From the NCBI GenBank assembly GCA_044232905.1, contig JBIIKZ010000002.1:1-64000 (forward strand): DNA of 64,000 bases, in the 5' to 3' direction. Position 1 is the first letter of the stretch. Each line of letters opens with the position of its first letter. Both the position numbers and the translations under genes were made by a program. This DNA comes from CANHVK01 sp044232905. GTDB taxonomy: Bacteria; Bacteroidota; Bacteroidia; Flavobacteriales_D; Crocinitomicaceae. The notes beneath the pieces were generated by a model that worked only from the letters and a program-made list of their open reading frames with translations, did no database searches and was not told the origin of the DNA. Below, one piece after another: positions 1-8,315 of this stretch.

Positions 1-587
1 AAGCGCATTCCAATGATCACGAAATTGACGATCAAATCAATGCAACGGAATATGATTTGATTCGAATCTTAGTAAAATACGGCACATTAATAATACCTGA
101 CGAAAAAAGAGAATTATCTACTGAAGATGTGACTGTAGCTCAATTAATTTGTAATGAATTATTTAGAGATGAATTAACGTTTAATCACCCTACGCTCCAA
201 AAAATATATGAATATGCAAATGAAGGTATTAATCAACAAAAAACAACCTTTCAAGCAAAACATTACCTACGTTCTGAAGATCAAGATATTGTACAAATTG
301 TCTCAGAAATTGAAACAGACAAACATGAATTAAGTCACAATTGGCTGAAAGATAAAAACATAGAAACAAACTACGAAATAGATAAATTAAAGGCTGCTGT
401 TTCAAGCTCAATTCTAGCCTTTAAAACAGATAAATTACAACAACGCATTAATGAAATACGCAAAAAAATAAGTCAATTAGGCGACAATGAAATCGAAAAA
501 ATGGAAGAGTTATTGATTGATCAAATTAATTATGAACGAGCAAAAATGCGTTTTGCAGAACAACTAGGGAGAATAATTTTACGCTAA
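1..587 (+). CDS. dnaG: DNA primase, C-terminal part (5' end outside window)
   Basis: The frame is open from the first bases of the window, so only about 194 C-terminal residues are visible and the true start lies upstream. Primase makes the RNA primers for replication. The visible part matches the helical C-terminal helicase-interaction region of Bacteroidota primases: acidic, charged helices with repeated Ile/Leu heptads, ending in QINYERAKMRFAEQLGRII. The zinc-binding and TOPRIM domains would lie off the left edge and cannot be checked. The stop codon shares one base with the next ATG (TAATG), so translation with the MscS gene is probably coupled. Family assignment rests on the C-terminal pattern only. 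Confidence 0.72.
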   Translation, partial: AHSNDHEIDDQINATEYDLIRILVKYGTLIIPDEKRELSTEDVTVAQLICNELFRDELTFNHPTLQKIYEYANEGINQQKTTFQAKHYLRSEDQDIVQIVSEIETDKHELSHNWLKDKNIETNYEIDKLKAAVSSSILAFKTDKLQQRINEIRKKISQLGDNEIEKMEELLIDQINYERAKMRFAEQLGRIILR

Positions 588-1708
588 TGATGAGTCAAAC
601 ACTTTTTGAATTAGGTCCATATAATGTATGTTTATGGAATATTTTTGCACTTGCTATCATCTATTTAATTGCATTCATACTTCGTCGTGTTGCTCACCAA
701 TCTCTAAAACAATACTTAATCGGTGTTAACATTCGTGTTGAAGGTAGAAGAACAACTTGGTTGCGCCTGGTTAGTCAAAGCATCTACCTTATTGCTGCGT
801 ACATCGCAATATTGAGTTTTAAAATCAATAACAATAATGTTTCGTTTAAAGAATTTCTAAATTTTAAACTCGTTGAATCTAAAACGATTAATATCTCTTT
901 TTTCCAAATTATCATTGTAATCGTTTTGTTTTTCGTAGCTCGAATGTCTGTGAATTTTGTAAAACTATACTTTAACAGAAAATTTAGACAACAAAAAAAT
1001 TACAATCCAAGCACCGAATATATCTATGTGCAACTGAGTAAATACTCCATTTATATATTTTCTATCTTATTTAGCTTAAACTTATTTAACATAAATCTAG
1101 GGTTATTACTCACTGGATCAGCAGCCTTATTAGCGGTTATTGGTTTTATCTTTCAAGAAGTCTTTAAAGATATGTTTTCAGGTCTAGTACTTTTATTTGA
1201 GGGAACCTTAAAAATTGGTGATATTATTGAAATACGCGATTCCAAATTTAAAGAACCTGTATTTGCTAGAATTCTTAAAATTAATGTACGAACAACCCAA
1301 ATAGAAACACGCGATGGCAACGTATTTATTATACCGAATGCCAAATTAACGCAAGAATATGTGGAAAATTGGAGTCAAGGAAATGAAGCTACTAGAACCA
1401 CTATTTTTGTTAATGTTCAATACGGAACGGATACTGATTTAGTTAGTAATTTATTAAAACAGGCTGCCTTAAGTCATCCTAAAGTAAAAAAATCACATCC
1501 TATACAAGTAAGACTTCGGAATTTTGGTGAAAATGGATTGGAAATGGAATTGTTATTTTGGGCAGAAAACACGTGGGATATCAGTAATTACAAGTCAGAG
1601 GTGCGCATGGAAATAAATCGTTTATTCAGAGAATATAAAATTGTTATACCTTATCCACATAGAACTATTCACCTTCATTCCGAAAATAATGCAGAAAATA
1701 ATTTATAG
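587..1708 (+). CDS. MscS-family mechanosensitive ion channel
   Basis: A 373-residue inner-membrane protein with about five hydrophobic segments (near residues 15-33, 60-78, 103-122, 152-168 and 172-200). The last is the Gly/Ala-rich pore helix (LLTGSAALLAVIGFIFQ), followed by the MscS beta-domain signature LKIGDIIEI and IIPNAKL, then an alpha/beta C-terminal domain. Such channels release small solutes when membrane tension rises. It is longer than E. coli MscS (286 residues) because of extra N-terminal helices. The start overlaps the dnaG stop by one base, and the end overlaps the PAP2 gene by 20 bases, which suggests one transcript. Confidence 0.88.
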   Translation: MMSQTLFELGPYNVCLWNIFALAIIYLIAFILRRVAHQSLKQYLIGVNIRVEGRRTTWLRLVSQSIYLIAAYIAILSFKINNNNVSFKEFLNFKLVESKTINISFFQIIIVIVLFFVARMSVNFVKLYFNRKFRQQKNYNPSTEYIYVQLSKYSIYIFSILFSLNLFNINLGLLLTGSAALLAVIGFIFQEVFKDMFSGLVLLFEGTLKIGDIIEIRDSKFKEPVFARILKINVRTTQIETRDGNVFIIPNAKLTQEYVENWSQGNEATRTTIFVNVQYGTDTDLVSNLLKQAALSHPKVKKSHPIQVRLRNFGENGLEMELLFWAENTWDISNYKSEVRMEINRLFREYKIVIPYPHRTIHLHSENNAENNL

Positions 1709-2276
1709 TTGTCTTATATCGATTCTATTTTTCGTACAAGCTAAAGCACAAAACATAGATTATACCTTATTAAAACAAATTAATAGTTCGTACACAGAAA
1801 GGGGAGGTAAAGTACAATCTCTTATTACAAACAGCGTAACTCCAATTATGATAGCTGTTCCAGCTGGAATTTTAGCGTATTCGTTATTTAAAAAAGATTC
1901 CATTGCGCGTCAAAAATTTTATACGATTGCGTCTTCGGAATTATTTACTGGAATAATTACAACATCGCTGAAATTTGCTTTTAATCGAGAACGTCCATTC
2001 AAAACCTATCCAAACGATATTTTCAAACATGCAACAGCTGGATCATTGTCTTTTCCTTCCGGACATACAAGCGCAGCATTTTCAGTAGCTACATCGCTTA
2101 GTTTGGAATTTCCAAAATGGTATGTAATCGCACCTTCTATGCTTTGGGCGGGCTCCGTTGGATATACAAGAATGTATTTAGGTGTCCACTACCCTTCGGA
2201 TGTTCTTGTTGGAGCGATAATAGGCGCAGGAACAAGTTATTTGTGCTATAAAGCAAATAAATGGTTACATCATTAA
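1689..2276 (+). CDS. PAP2-superfamily phosphatase, exported
   Basis: A 195-residue type 2 phosphatidic acid phosphatase family protein. All three catalytic motifs are present: K-x6-RP (KFAFNRERP), PSGH (SFPSGHTSA) and R-x5-H-x3-D (RMYLGVHYPSD). The ATG at 1689 is chosen over the longer frame from 1641 because it gives a clean signal peptide ending AKA|QN. It lies within the last 20 bases of the MscS gene, consistent with coupling. The substrate (lipid phosphate, undecaprenyl-PP or other) cannot be read from sequence. A hairpin terminator follows at 2280-2314. Confidence 0.9.
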   Translation: MQKIIYSCLISILFFVQAKAQNIDYTLLKQINSSYTERGGKVQSLITNSVTPIMIAVPAGILAYSLFKKDSIARQKFYTIASSELFTGIITTSLKFAFNRERPFKTYPNDIFKHATAGSLSFPSGHTSAAFSVATSLSLEFPKWYVIAPSMLWAGSVGYTRMYLGVHYPSDVLVGAIIGAGTSYLCYKANKWLHH

Positions 2277-2279
2277 AAC

Positions 2280-2314
2280 AATTAGAGCCGCAATGATTGC
2301 AGCTCTAATTTTTT
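2280..2314 (+). terminator. Rho-independent terminator after PAP2 gene
   Basis: AATTAGAGC (2280-2288) pairs with GCTCTAATT (2302-2310). The stem is extended by GCAA/TTGC across one mismatch, has a 3-base loop, and runs directly into T6. It lies 3 bases after the stop codon and ends the dnaG-mscS-PAP2 run. Confidence 0.85.
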
Positions 2315-2360
2315 ATAATCCTTACATATAACCTTTTAAAATCTCGCTAAAACGATTGAA

Positions 2361-4076
2361 TTAATCTTTTGGTTCACGAATAAACATACGTGAAAAATCG
2401 ATGATTTCTGTAGGATTAGTTACAAAGTTTTTAATCCTAAAATTCACCATGGTCATAAAATCCTGATGAAACAGCGGCATAACAACCGCATCATCGATGA
2501 TTTGTTGATCACATTTTACAAACAAATTTCTTCTTGTATTTGGGTTACGCTCACGCATAGCTTTTGTGAAATTTGCATCAAAGTCTTTACTGGAATATTT
2601 AAATGGATTCGAAATAACAGATGTATTCGAAATATTTTCACTATAGAAAAGATTTAAAAAATTCTCTGGATCCGGGTAATCAGCTATCCAACCACCTCGC
2701 CACATTTTAGCTTCACCTGACTGAATTGCTTTGTCACGATCATCAATGGAACATAAATTCAAAGTAACATTAACATTTAAATTCTTTTTCAACTGTTTAC
2801 AAACTCCAACAGCTGCCTTATAAGGTGCAGTACCAACTTTCGCGTTAACAAATAATTTTACCGTTGGGAAACCTGCGCCATTTGGAAAACCTGCCTTCGC
2901 TAATAATTGCTTTGCGGTTTCAACATTGAATGTAAAACCTTTAACTAACGTATCATTGTAATCCAATATTTGTGGAACGAAACCATAAATCGATGGATTG
3001 CCTTCTCCTTGTAATGTATTTTCAATTAAATAAATACGATCAATTGCTAAATTGAACGCTTTTCTTACATCTATATTATTAAAGGGTTCTGATGTATTGG
3101 CAAAACCATAATAAGCAGAGCCCAAAGCATCTCTTATATCAATTTTATGTTTTACTGTTTTACCATCCATAGCAGTATTTAAATCGCCTAACATGTTTTC
3201 TATCTGATCAACTGGTATATCCATCACTAAATCAATCGATTTATTTCGGAATGCAATTAACTCAGACTTTTTATCTTTGGAATAACTTATTTCAACATTT
3301 GCTAAAAAAGGTAATTGATTTCCTAGTTTATCTTTCTCCCAATAGTTTGGATTTCTTGCAAGTGTAATTTTGTCTGTTGTCCATTCTTCTAAAAGAAAAG
3401 CACCAGTACCTACAGGGTGTTTACCTAATTCAACCCCATATTTTTCAAACGCTTCTTTCGGAAAAATACCTAAACTATAATGCACTAACAGCTTATCAAA
3501 ACCAACAAAAGAATACGCTAAATCGATACTTAAGGTATTATTGTCGATTATTTTGATTGCATTTAAATTTTTTGGAGCAATTCCCTTTTGAGAATTTGCA
3601 TAATACGATTTTGCTCCTTTAATTTTAGAGATAAGTAACCAATAAATTTCATTATCAACCGCCTTACTACAAGCAAACTCCAATGTGTTTTTAACATCCT
3701 GTGCTGTCAATTCTCTTCCTTTACCGCCATCAAAACAAGCATTATCATGAAAGAAAATACCTTTGCGAATTTTGAACGTAAACTTGGTTGCATCTTGATT
3801 AACCGTAAAACTTTCAGCTACACTTGGTACAATTTCATTCGATATTGGGTCAACTTTTAATAAGGTTTCAAAGATTTGACTTCCTACCCGTTGGTTGTAA
3901 ATACTGGAAGAAGACATTGGTAATAATGTTGAGATTTTTTCAGCGGACATAAACCTGAAAACACCACCGTATCTAGCATTTCCTTTCGCTTTTAAACTTG
4001 AAATATCGTTGCTATCCGAACAAGCTGTATTAAACAGTATTGATAACAATGTTGCAAAAAATAGTATTCTACGCAT
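2361..4076 (-). CDS. ABC-type oligopeptide/solute-binding lipoprotein (SBP family 5)
   Basis: A 571-residue OppA/DppA-type binding protein. It has a lipoprotein signal (MRRILFFATLLSILFNTAC), then the family 5 pattern: ETLLKVDP near the start, long charged lobes, VRKAFNLAIDR, and RGGWIADYPDPENFLN in the C-terminal lobe. The start at 4076 was preferred to the longer frame to 4226, because the longer frame would bury the lipobox and run into the divergent exonuclease gene. In most genomes such proteins sit beside permease and ATPase genes. None is present here, so partner permeases must be encoded elsewhere. Substrate is unknown. Confidence 0.87.
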   Translation of the reverse strand: MRRILFFATLLSILFNTACSDSNDISSLKAKGNARYGGVFRFMSAEKISTLLPMSSSSIYNQRVGSQIFETLLKVDPISNEIVPSVAESFTVNQDATKFTFKIRKGIFFHDNACFDGGKGRELTAQDVKNTLEFACSKAVDNEIYWLLISKIKGAKSYYANSQKGIAPKNLNAIKIIDNNTLSIDLAYSFVGFDKLLVHYSLGIFPKEAFEKYGVELGKHPVGTGAFLLEEWTTDKITLARNPNYWEKDKLGNQLPFLANVEISYSKDKKSELIAFRNKSIDLVMDIPVDQIENMLGDLNTAMDGKTVKHKIDIRDALGSAYYGFANTSEPFNNIDVRKAFNLAIDRIYLIENTLQGEGNPSIYGFVPQILDYNDTLVKGFTFNVETAKQLLAKAGFPNGAGFPTVKLFVNAKVGTAPYKAAVGVCKQLKKNLNVNVTLNLCSIDDRDKAIQSGEAKMWRGGWIADYPDPENFLNLFYSENISNTSVISNPFKYSSKDFDANFTKAMRERNPNTRRNLFVKCDQQIIDDAVVMPLFHQDFMTMVNFRIKNFVTNPTEIIDFSRMFIREPKD

Positions 4077-4182
4077 AAACTTATTAGTTAGTGTAACAAA
4101 TATATTAATAATAGAAAGATAATTATACCAATTCTTTCTTGTTAGTTCATTTTTTACTAATTTAGATAGACAAAAATACACT

Positions 4183-4896
4183 ATGTTACAAAAAATCGCC
4201 CTCAATAAAATTCTGTTTTTAGACATCGAAACAGTTCCACAATTTCCAACTTTTACAGATTTGGATGAAAAAACAAAACAACTTTACAGTCAAAAAACAA
4301 AGTTTTTACAAAAAGACAACACACATACAGCGGAAGAATTGTATGATAGGGCTGGAATTTACGCCGAATTCGGTAAGATTATATGTATTTCAGTAGGTTA
4401 TATACATGAAGGAAGTTTGGGAGAACAAATACGTTTAAAATCTTTTTACAATGCGGATGAAGAAACGCTATTACGCGAATTTGTACACCTGCTGGAAGAG
4501 AATTACAAATTCGCTATTTTGTGTGGACACAATGCAAAAGAGTTTGATTTTCCATACATCTGTCGTCGACTTTTAATACATGGTATTACGCTTCCTACTA
4601 TATTAGATATTGCAGGAAAAAAACCTTGGGAAATTAATCACCTAGACACAATGGAATTATGGAAATTTGGAGATTATAAAGCCTACACTTCACTAGCGCT
4701 TTTATGTCATATTTTTCAAATTCCAACACCAAAAGACGATATTTCAGGGGAAGATGTTGCGCGCGTTTTTTACGAAGAAAAGAATTTGGAAAGAATCAAA
4801 GTATACTGTGAAAAAGACGTAGTTGCCTTAATTCAATTGTTACGAAAAATGATGGGGAAGAATTTAATAAAAGACGATAAAATAATATCTATTTAA
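4183..4896 (+). CDS. Predicted 3'-5' exonuclease, DnaQ-like fold (PolB exonuclease-related)
   Basis: A 237-residue stand-alone exonuclease domain. The DEDD motifs are visible: D14 and E16 in FLDIETVP, N117 and D122 in GHNAKEFD, and D212 in YCEKD. This is the pattern of the PolB-related 3'-5' exonucleases common in Bacteroidota, which have no polymerase domain. A role in DNA repair or nucleotide removal is expected from the fold, but the exact substrate is unknown. It is divergent from the binding-lipoprotein gene across about 106 bases of AT-rich DNA, and its stop is 5 bases from that of the convergent small lipoprotein gene. Confidence 0.83.
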   Translation: MLQKIALNKILFLDIETVPQFPTFTDLDEKTKQLYSQKTKFLQKDNTHTAEELYDRAGIYAEFGKIICISVGYIHEGSLGEQIRLKSFYNADEETLLREFVHLLEENYKFAILCGHNAKEFDFPYICRRLLIHGITLPTILDIAGKKPWEINHLDTMELWKFGDYKAYTSLALLCHIFQIPTPKDDISGEDVARVFYEEKNLERIKVYCEKDVVALIQLLRKMMGKNLIKDDKIISI

Positions 4897-4901
4897 GTAT
4901 A

Positions 4902-5303
4902 CTATGGTGTCGTATCAATTATTTTTTTGCGAATAATTATAGTTGCTGGTTTAGTAACGCCAGTCTCTAATTGGACATAAGAGAAGCCTTCATATTCAAC
5001 TCCTCCAATAACAATCTCTCCTTTGATATCTAAGACAGCTACACCAGCTTGTCCATCTTTATATATCTTGGAAAAATCAAAAGCTACTTGTCCACTTCCA
5101 TTTGTTACTCCACTATCTGCAAGACTTCCATTTGCGGGTGTACCCTGCGTAGATTGTGCGCGAATAGTAACTTTCACGTTAGACAATGGAACTTTTGATT
5201 CATTTAATGCTGTTACAACCGTTTTAGTTGGTTCAATTTTATGACAATTAGTAAATATTAAAGTTGCTAAAACTAAAATTAAAGCGAAAACTATCTTTTT
5301 CAT
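4902..5303 (-). CDS. Small lipoprotein with Ig-like/carboxypeptidase-regulatory-like fold (unknown function)
   Basis: 133 residues. The lipoprotein signal ends LIFTNC|HK. After it comes a beta-rich domain with the pattern of carboxypeptidase-regulatory or transthyretin-like repeats: VVTALNESKVPLSNVKVTI, then a GxVAFDF segment. The neighbouring protein (5315-5698) has the same architecture, and the two look like diverged sisters. The 11-base gap and shared strand imply one transcript starting at the promoter near 5726. Function is unknown. The domain is usually an envelope-side structural or binding module. Confidence 0.7.
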   Translation of the reverse strand: MKKIVFALILVLATLIFTNCHKIEPTKTVVTALNESKVPLSNVKVTIRAQSTQGTPANGSLADSGVTNGSGQVAFDFSKIYKDGQAGVAVLDIKGEIVIGGVEYEGFSYVQLETGVTKPATIIIRKKIIDTTP

Positions 5304-5314
5304 TCGTAATGTAA

Positions 5315-5698
5315 TTAGTTAGTTATTGAAAACTTAACAGTCTGTACTTGTGTTGTTTGATAGGTTGCACGCACAGAACCTAAACCGGAGAATTGATCTT
5401 TATCAACAACGATATCAAAGTATCCATCTCTAGAAGTTGCTATTTGAGCAGCAAAAAAAGTATCTAAATTAAAAGTGCAAAAACCCGATGTATTTGTTCT
5501 AAGTTTATCACTATGTTTTGCTGTAGCAGGATCCGAATTTGTACTTGAAATAATCTTCACTTCTACATCTCCTACCAAATTCCCACTAGCATCGCGTACA
5601 AAAACCTTAACTAACGACTGAGGCTTTTCACAACTAGTTAAATTTAAAACAAAAAACGCTAAAAGCGTTAATAAAAAAGGTCTTAATAAACGATTCAT
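5315..5698 (-). CDS. Small lipoprotein with carboxypeptidase-regulatory-like fold (unknown function)
   Basis: 127 residues. The signal peptide ends LNLTSC|EK, which is a lipobox. The mature part has SLVKVFVRDASGNLVGDVEV, then TNTSGFCTFNLDTFF and a tail of beta strands. This is the layout of a single carboxypeptidase-regulatory-like or Big-type domain: a 'V.V.D..G..V..V.V' strand followed by 'T...G...F.L'. It is the first gene of a two-gene unit with the sister lipoprotein downstream. A divergent promoter to pheS lies upstream. No function can be assigned. Confidence 0.7.
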   Translation of the reverse strand: MNRLLRPFLLTLLAFFVLNLTSCEKPQSLVKVFVRDASGNLVGDVEVKIISSTNSDPATAKHSDKLRTNTSGFCTFNLDTFFAAQIATSRDGYFDIVVDKDQFSGLGSVRATYQTTQVQTVKFSITN

Positions 5699-5725
5699 CT
5701 AAAACTAAAATTAGAACTAAGTATC

Positions 5726-5733
5726 CAAAGTTA
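5726..5733 (-). promoter_or_regulatory. Bacteroidota -7 box (TAACTTTG) for the lipoprotein pair
   Basis: On the minus strand TAACTTTG fits the TAnnTTTG consensus, about 28 bases before the ATG of the lipoprotein gene at 5698. It is part of CAAAGTTACATA (5726-5737), the exact reverse complement of the box that faces pheS at 5804-5815. No convincing -33 TTTG was found at standard spacing. Confidence 0.5.
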
Positions 5734-5741
5734 CATATAAA

Positions 5742-5758
5742 TTTTACGTTGCGTAAAA
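5742..5758. promoter_or_regulatory. Palindrome between divergent promoters, possible operator
   Basis: TTTTACG (5742-5748) and CGTAAAA (5752-5758) form a perfect 7-bp inverted repeat around a 3-base centre. CGTAAAA recurs at 5766-5772. The site sits between two outward-facing -7 boxes, where a regulator could touch both promoters. There is no T-run, so a terminator is unlikely. An operator role is inference. Confidence 0.4.
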
Positions 5759-5780
5759 AATCAATCGTAAAATATTAAAA

Positions 5781-5815
5781 TTGTTCGTATACAAATAGAG
5801 ATTTATGTAACTTTG
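5781..5815 (+). promoter_or_regulatory. Promoter for pheS-ytxJ-cyclotransferase
   Basis: TTG at 5781-5783 and TAACTTTG at 5808-5815 are separated by 24 bases and resemble the Bacteroidota -33/-7 pair. The predicted transcript start is about 40 bases before the pheS ATG at 5859. The spacing is somewhat long, but the -7 box is an exact match. Confidence 0.5.
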
Positions 5816-5858
5816 AAATACAAAAAAAGAAAATAATACTTTTTCAATTCAAAATCGT

Positions 5859-6881
5859 ATGAAAAATAAAATAGCTAATATTTCACTACAAATCAACACT
5901 TTTGAAATCAATGACAGCATTCAACTTGAAACATTCCGTATTCAATTTTTAGGATCTAAAAGTGAGATAAAAAGTTTATTTGGAGAGCTAAAATCGGTGC
6001 CAAATGAAGACAAAAAATCGATTGGAAAAGAATTAAATGATTTACGTATTCAAGCAGAAGAAAAATATGCTACGTTTAAAGAAAATTTAGATAATAACAC
6101 AACTAGCAAAGAATCAATCGATTTTTCAAGACCTGGTGAAAATTTCACCGTAGGTTCGCACCACCCTATTTCGTTAGTTAGAAGAGAGATTATAGAGATA
6201 TTTAATAGAATTGGATTTGTTGTTTCTGAAGGACCTGAGATTGAAGATGATTGGCATAATTTTTCAGCATTAAATTTTCCGCCGGAACACCCTGCTAGAG
6301 ATATGCAAGATACTTTTTTCATCGAAAAAGGAGAAAACGAAATAGCCTTACGTACACATACTTCCTCTGTACAAGTGCGTGTTATGGAAAATCAAAAACC
6401 ACCAATTCGAACAATTTCACCTGGAAGAGTATATAGAAACGAGGCAATATCCGCGCGCGCGCATTGTTTTTTCCACCAGGTGGAAGGATTATACATTGAC
6501 AAAGATGTCTCTTTTGCAGATTTAAAACAAACACTTTTATACTTTGCAAAAGAAATGTTTGGCGAAAAAGCGCAAATTCGTTTGCGTCCATCCTATTTCC
6601 CTTTTACAGAACCAAGCGCAGAAGTAGATATATCTTGCACCATTTGCAATGCGAAAGGATGTAATGTTTGTAAATACACAGGATGGCTAGAAATTTTAGG
6701 TTGTGGAATGGTTGATCCTAATGTCTTAGAAGCAGCAGGGATCGATTCAAATACCTATACAGGATATGCTTTTGGCATGGGAATAGAACGAATTACGCAG
6801 TTAAAATATAAAGTGAATGATCTTCGTTTATATTCTGAAAATGATGTTCGTTTTTTAAAACAATTTACACCTTCAATTTAA
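5859..6881 (+). CDS. pheS: Phenylalanine--tRNA ligase alpha subunit
   Basis: The 340-residue cytosolic catalytic subunit that charges tRNA-Phe with PheT (not in this window). It has an N-terminal coiled-coil arm, FSRPGENFTVGSHHPIS, then class II motifs. Motif 2 lies around RTISPGRVYRNEAISARAH and motif 3 is GYAFGMGIERITQLKY near the C terminus. The length is normal for the family. The ATG at 5859 follows a promoter at the expected distance. The next gene, ytxJ, begins 1 base after the stop, so the two are surely co-transcribed. Confidence 0.97.
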   Translation: MKNKIANISLQINTFEINDSIQLETFRIQFLGSKSEIKSLFGELKSVPNEDKKSIGKELNDLRIQAEEKYATFKENLDNNTTSKESIDFSRPGENFTVGSHHPISLVRREIIEIFNRIGFVVSEGPEIEDDWHNFSALNFPPEHPARDMQDTFFIEKGENEIALRTHTSSVQVRVMENQKPPIRTISPGRVYRNEAISARAHCFFHQVEGLYIDKDVSFADLKQTLLYFAKEMFGEKAQIRLRPSYFPFTEPSAEVDISCTICNAKGCNVCKYTGWLEILGCGMVDPNVLEAAGIDSNTYTGYAFGMGIERITQLKYKVNDLRLYSENDVRFLKQFTPSI

Positions 6882-6882
6882 T

Positions 6883-7218
6883 ATGGGACTTAACTGGAAA
6901 GAAATAAATTCTATCGCTGATCTTCAGGATATTTGGGAGAATTCTTTAGAAAAACCTGCTGTTTTTTTTAAACATAGTACACGATGTAGTATTTCATCGA
7001 TGGCGCTTCGTGCTTTTGAACGTAACTGGATTTCAGATGATACCCAACTGTTTTTTATAGACTTAATTGCAAATCGTGATGTTTCCAATCTTTTAGCCGA
7101 ACTTAGCAAGGTAGAACATCAATCCCCGCAAATAATTGTCACAAATAACAAAATCGTCGTATTTACAGATTCTCATGGAACTATTGACGCTGAACAAGTA
7201 CAAAATCTAATTAAATAA
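6883..7218 (+). CDS. ytxJ: Bacillithiol-system redox-active protein YtxJ
   Basis: A 111-residue monothiol bacilliredoxin-like protein with a thioredoxin fold. The diagnostic motif HSTRCSISSMAL places a single active Cys at 35, in a CxxS context. The family is linked to bacillithiol, the low-molecular-weight thiol used by many Bacteroidota and Firmicutes. It would reduce or sense S-bacillithiolated proteins in the cytosol. It is packed between pheS (1 base) and the cyclotransferase gene (4 bases). No bacillithiol synthesis genes are visible in the window. Confidence 0.88.
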   Translation: MGLNWKEINSIADLQDIWENSLEKPAVFFKHSTRCSISSMALRAFERNWISDDTQLFFIDLIANRDVSNLLAELSKVEHQSPQIIVTNNKIVVFTDSHGTIDAEQVQNLIK

Positions 7219-7222
7219 AAAC

Positions 7223-8311
7223 ATGTCAAAAGCAAGACGTATTTCAATTATAGTTATCCTAACACTACTTTTGGGTGCCTATTTTATAATACCATTAATA
7301 GATAATTTTGACCCAAAAAAATCTGTTCAAGAAACTGAAATAGTATTGGCAAATTTCAATTTTGCAGACAATGTTACGTTAAAACATGGAACTACTAAAA
7401 AATTAAGTTTTTCTATCAAAAACAATACAGTTTCCAAAATCGAATTGGTGATTGCTGACAATCTAATACAAACGTGGAGCACACCTTCTGGTAAAGTAGA
7501 ATTTGAATTAAATTCTATCGAATTACCTTTAGGAGCTCATGAAATTAAATTAAATATTTTTTCAAAAAATAAACTTGTTGCAGAAGAGAGTAGATTAATT
7601 CGGGTTTTATCAGATATTAAACCACAAATTTTTAATGCAAAAGTTATTTCACTTACACCTCACAACACGGTTAATTTTACCCAAGGATTAGAATTTTATC
7701 AAAACGAATTATTCGAAGGAACTGGTCAATATGGTGAAAGTAAAGTCATGAAAACGGAACTTTCTTCAGGAAATGCAAAGAAATCTGTAACTATCGAGGC
7801 AACATGTTTCGGAGAAGGTATTACCATATTTCAAGATAAAATATATGAAATTACATGGAAAGAACAAAAGTGTTTTATCTATGATGCGAATACACTAGCA
7901 CTTGAAAAAACAATTAATTATGTAGGTGAAGGCTGGGGACTTTGCAATGACGGAAAGAATATTATTATGTCAGATGGTTCCGAAAGAATTTATTTTAGAA
8001 ATCCAAATACCTTTGAAATTACTAAAACCATCGAAATCTATGATAATATAGGGCCAAAAATAAATCTAAATGAGTTAGAATTTATAAACGGTAAAATTTA
8101 TGCAAATGTATGGCAGGAAAATTACATCTTAATAATAGACCCTAGCCTTGGCAAAGTAGAAAAAGTTATCGATTGTTCAACTGTTGTTAGCCAAGCAAGA
8201 GGCCAAGGAGAAGTTCTCAATGGAATTGCTTATAATAAAAACACAAAGAAATTGTACTTAACAGGGAAAAACTGGAGCAAGATTGCGGAAGTAACACTTA
8301 CTAAAAAGTAA
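7223..8311 (+). CDS. Glutaminyl-peptide cyclotransferase (glutamine cyclase family), membrane-anchored
   Basis: A 362-residue protein with an uncleaved N-terminal membrane segment (residues 7-25), a beta-sandwich linker, then the plant/bacterial type glutamine cyclotransferase domain. Family marks are FTQGLEFYQNELFEGTGQYGESK, ITWKEQKCFIYD and LNELEFINGKIYANVW. The reaction turns N-terminal Gln into pyroglutamate on exported proteins. Eight predicted signal peptidase I substrates in this window begin with Gln after cleavage, so plausible clients are encoded close by. It ends 4 bases from the convergent trpS gene. Confidence 0.9.
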   Translation: MSKARRISIIVILTLLLGAYFIIPLIDNFDPKKSVQETEIVLANFNFADNVTLKHGTTKKLSFSIKNNTVSKIELVIADNLIQTWSTPSGKVEFELNSIELPLGAHEIKLNIFSKNKLVAEESRLIRVLSDIKPQIFNAKVISLTPHNTVNFTQGLEFYQNELFEGTGQYGESKVMKTELSSGNAKKSVTIEATCFGEGITIFQDKIYEITWKEQKCFIYDANTLALEKTINYVGEGWGLCNDGKNIIMSDGSERIYFRNPNTFEITKTIEIYDNIGPKINLNELEFINGKIYANVWQENYILIIDPSLGKVEKVIDCSTVVSQARGQGEVLNGIAYNKNTKKLYLTGKNWSKIAEVTLTKK

Positions 8312-8315
8312 ACGA

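Noticed and set aside
4077..4226. Longer N terminus of the solute-binding lipoprotein
   Set aside because: The upstream extension lacks a family match, would bury the lipobox, and overlaps the divergent exonuclease gene.
6452..6462. Alternating CG run in pheS as a Z-DNA or regulatory site
   Set aside because: It encodes the conserved motif 2 region (SARAH) and is better explained by codon choice there.
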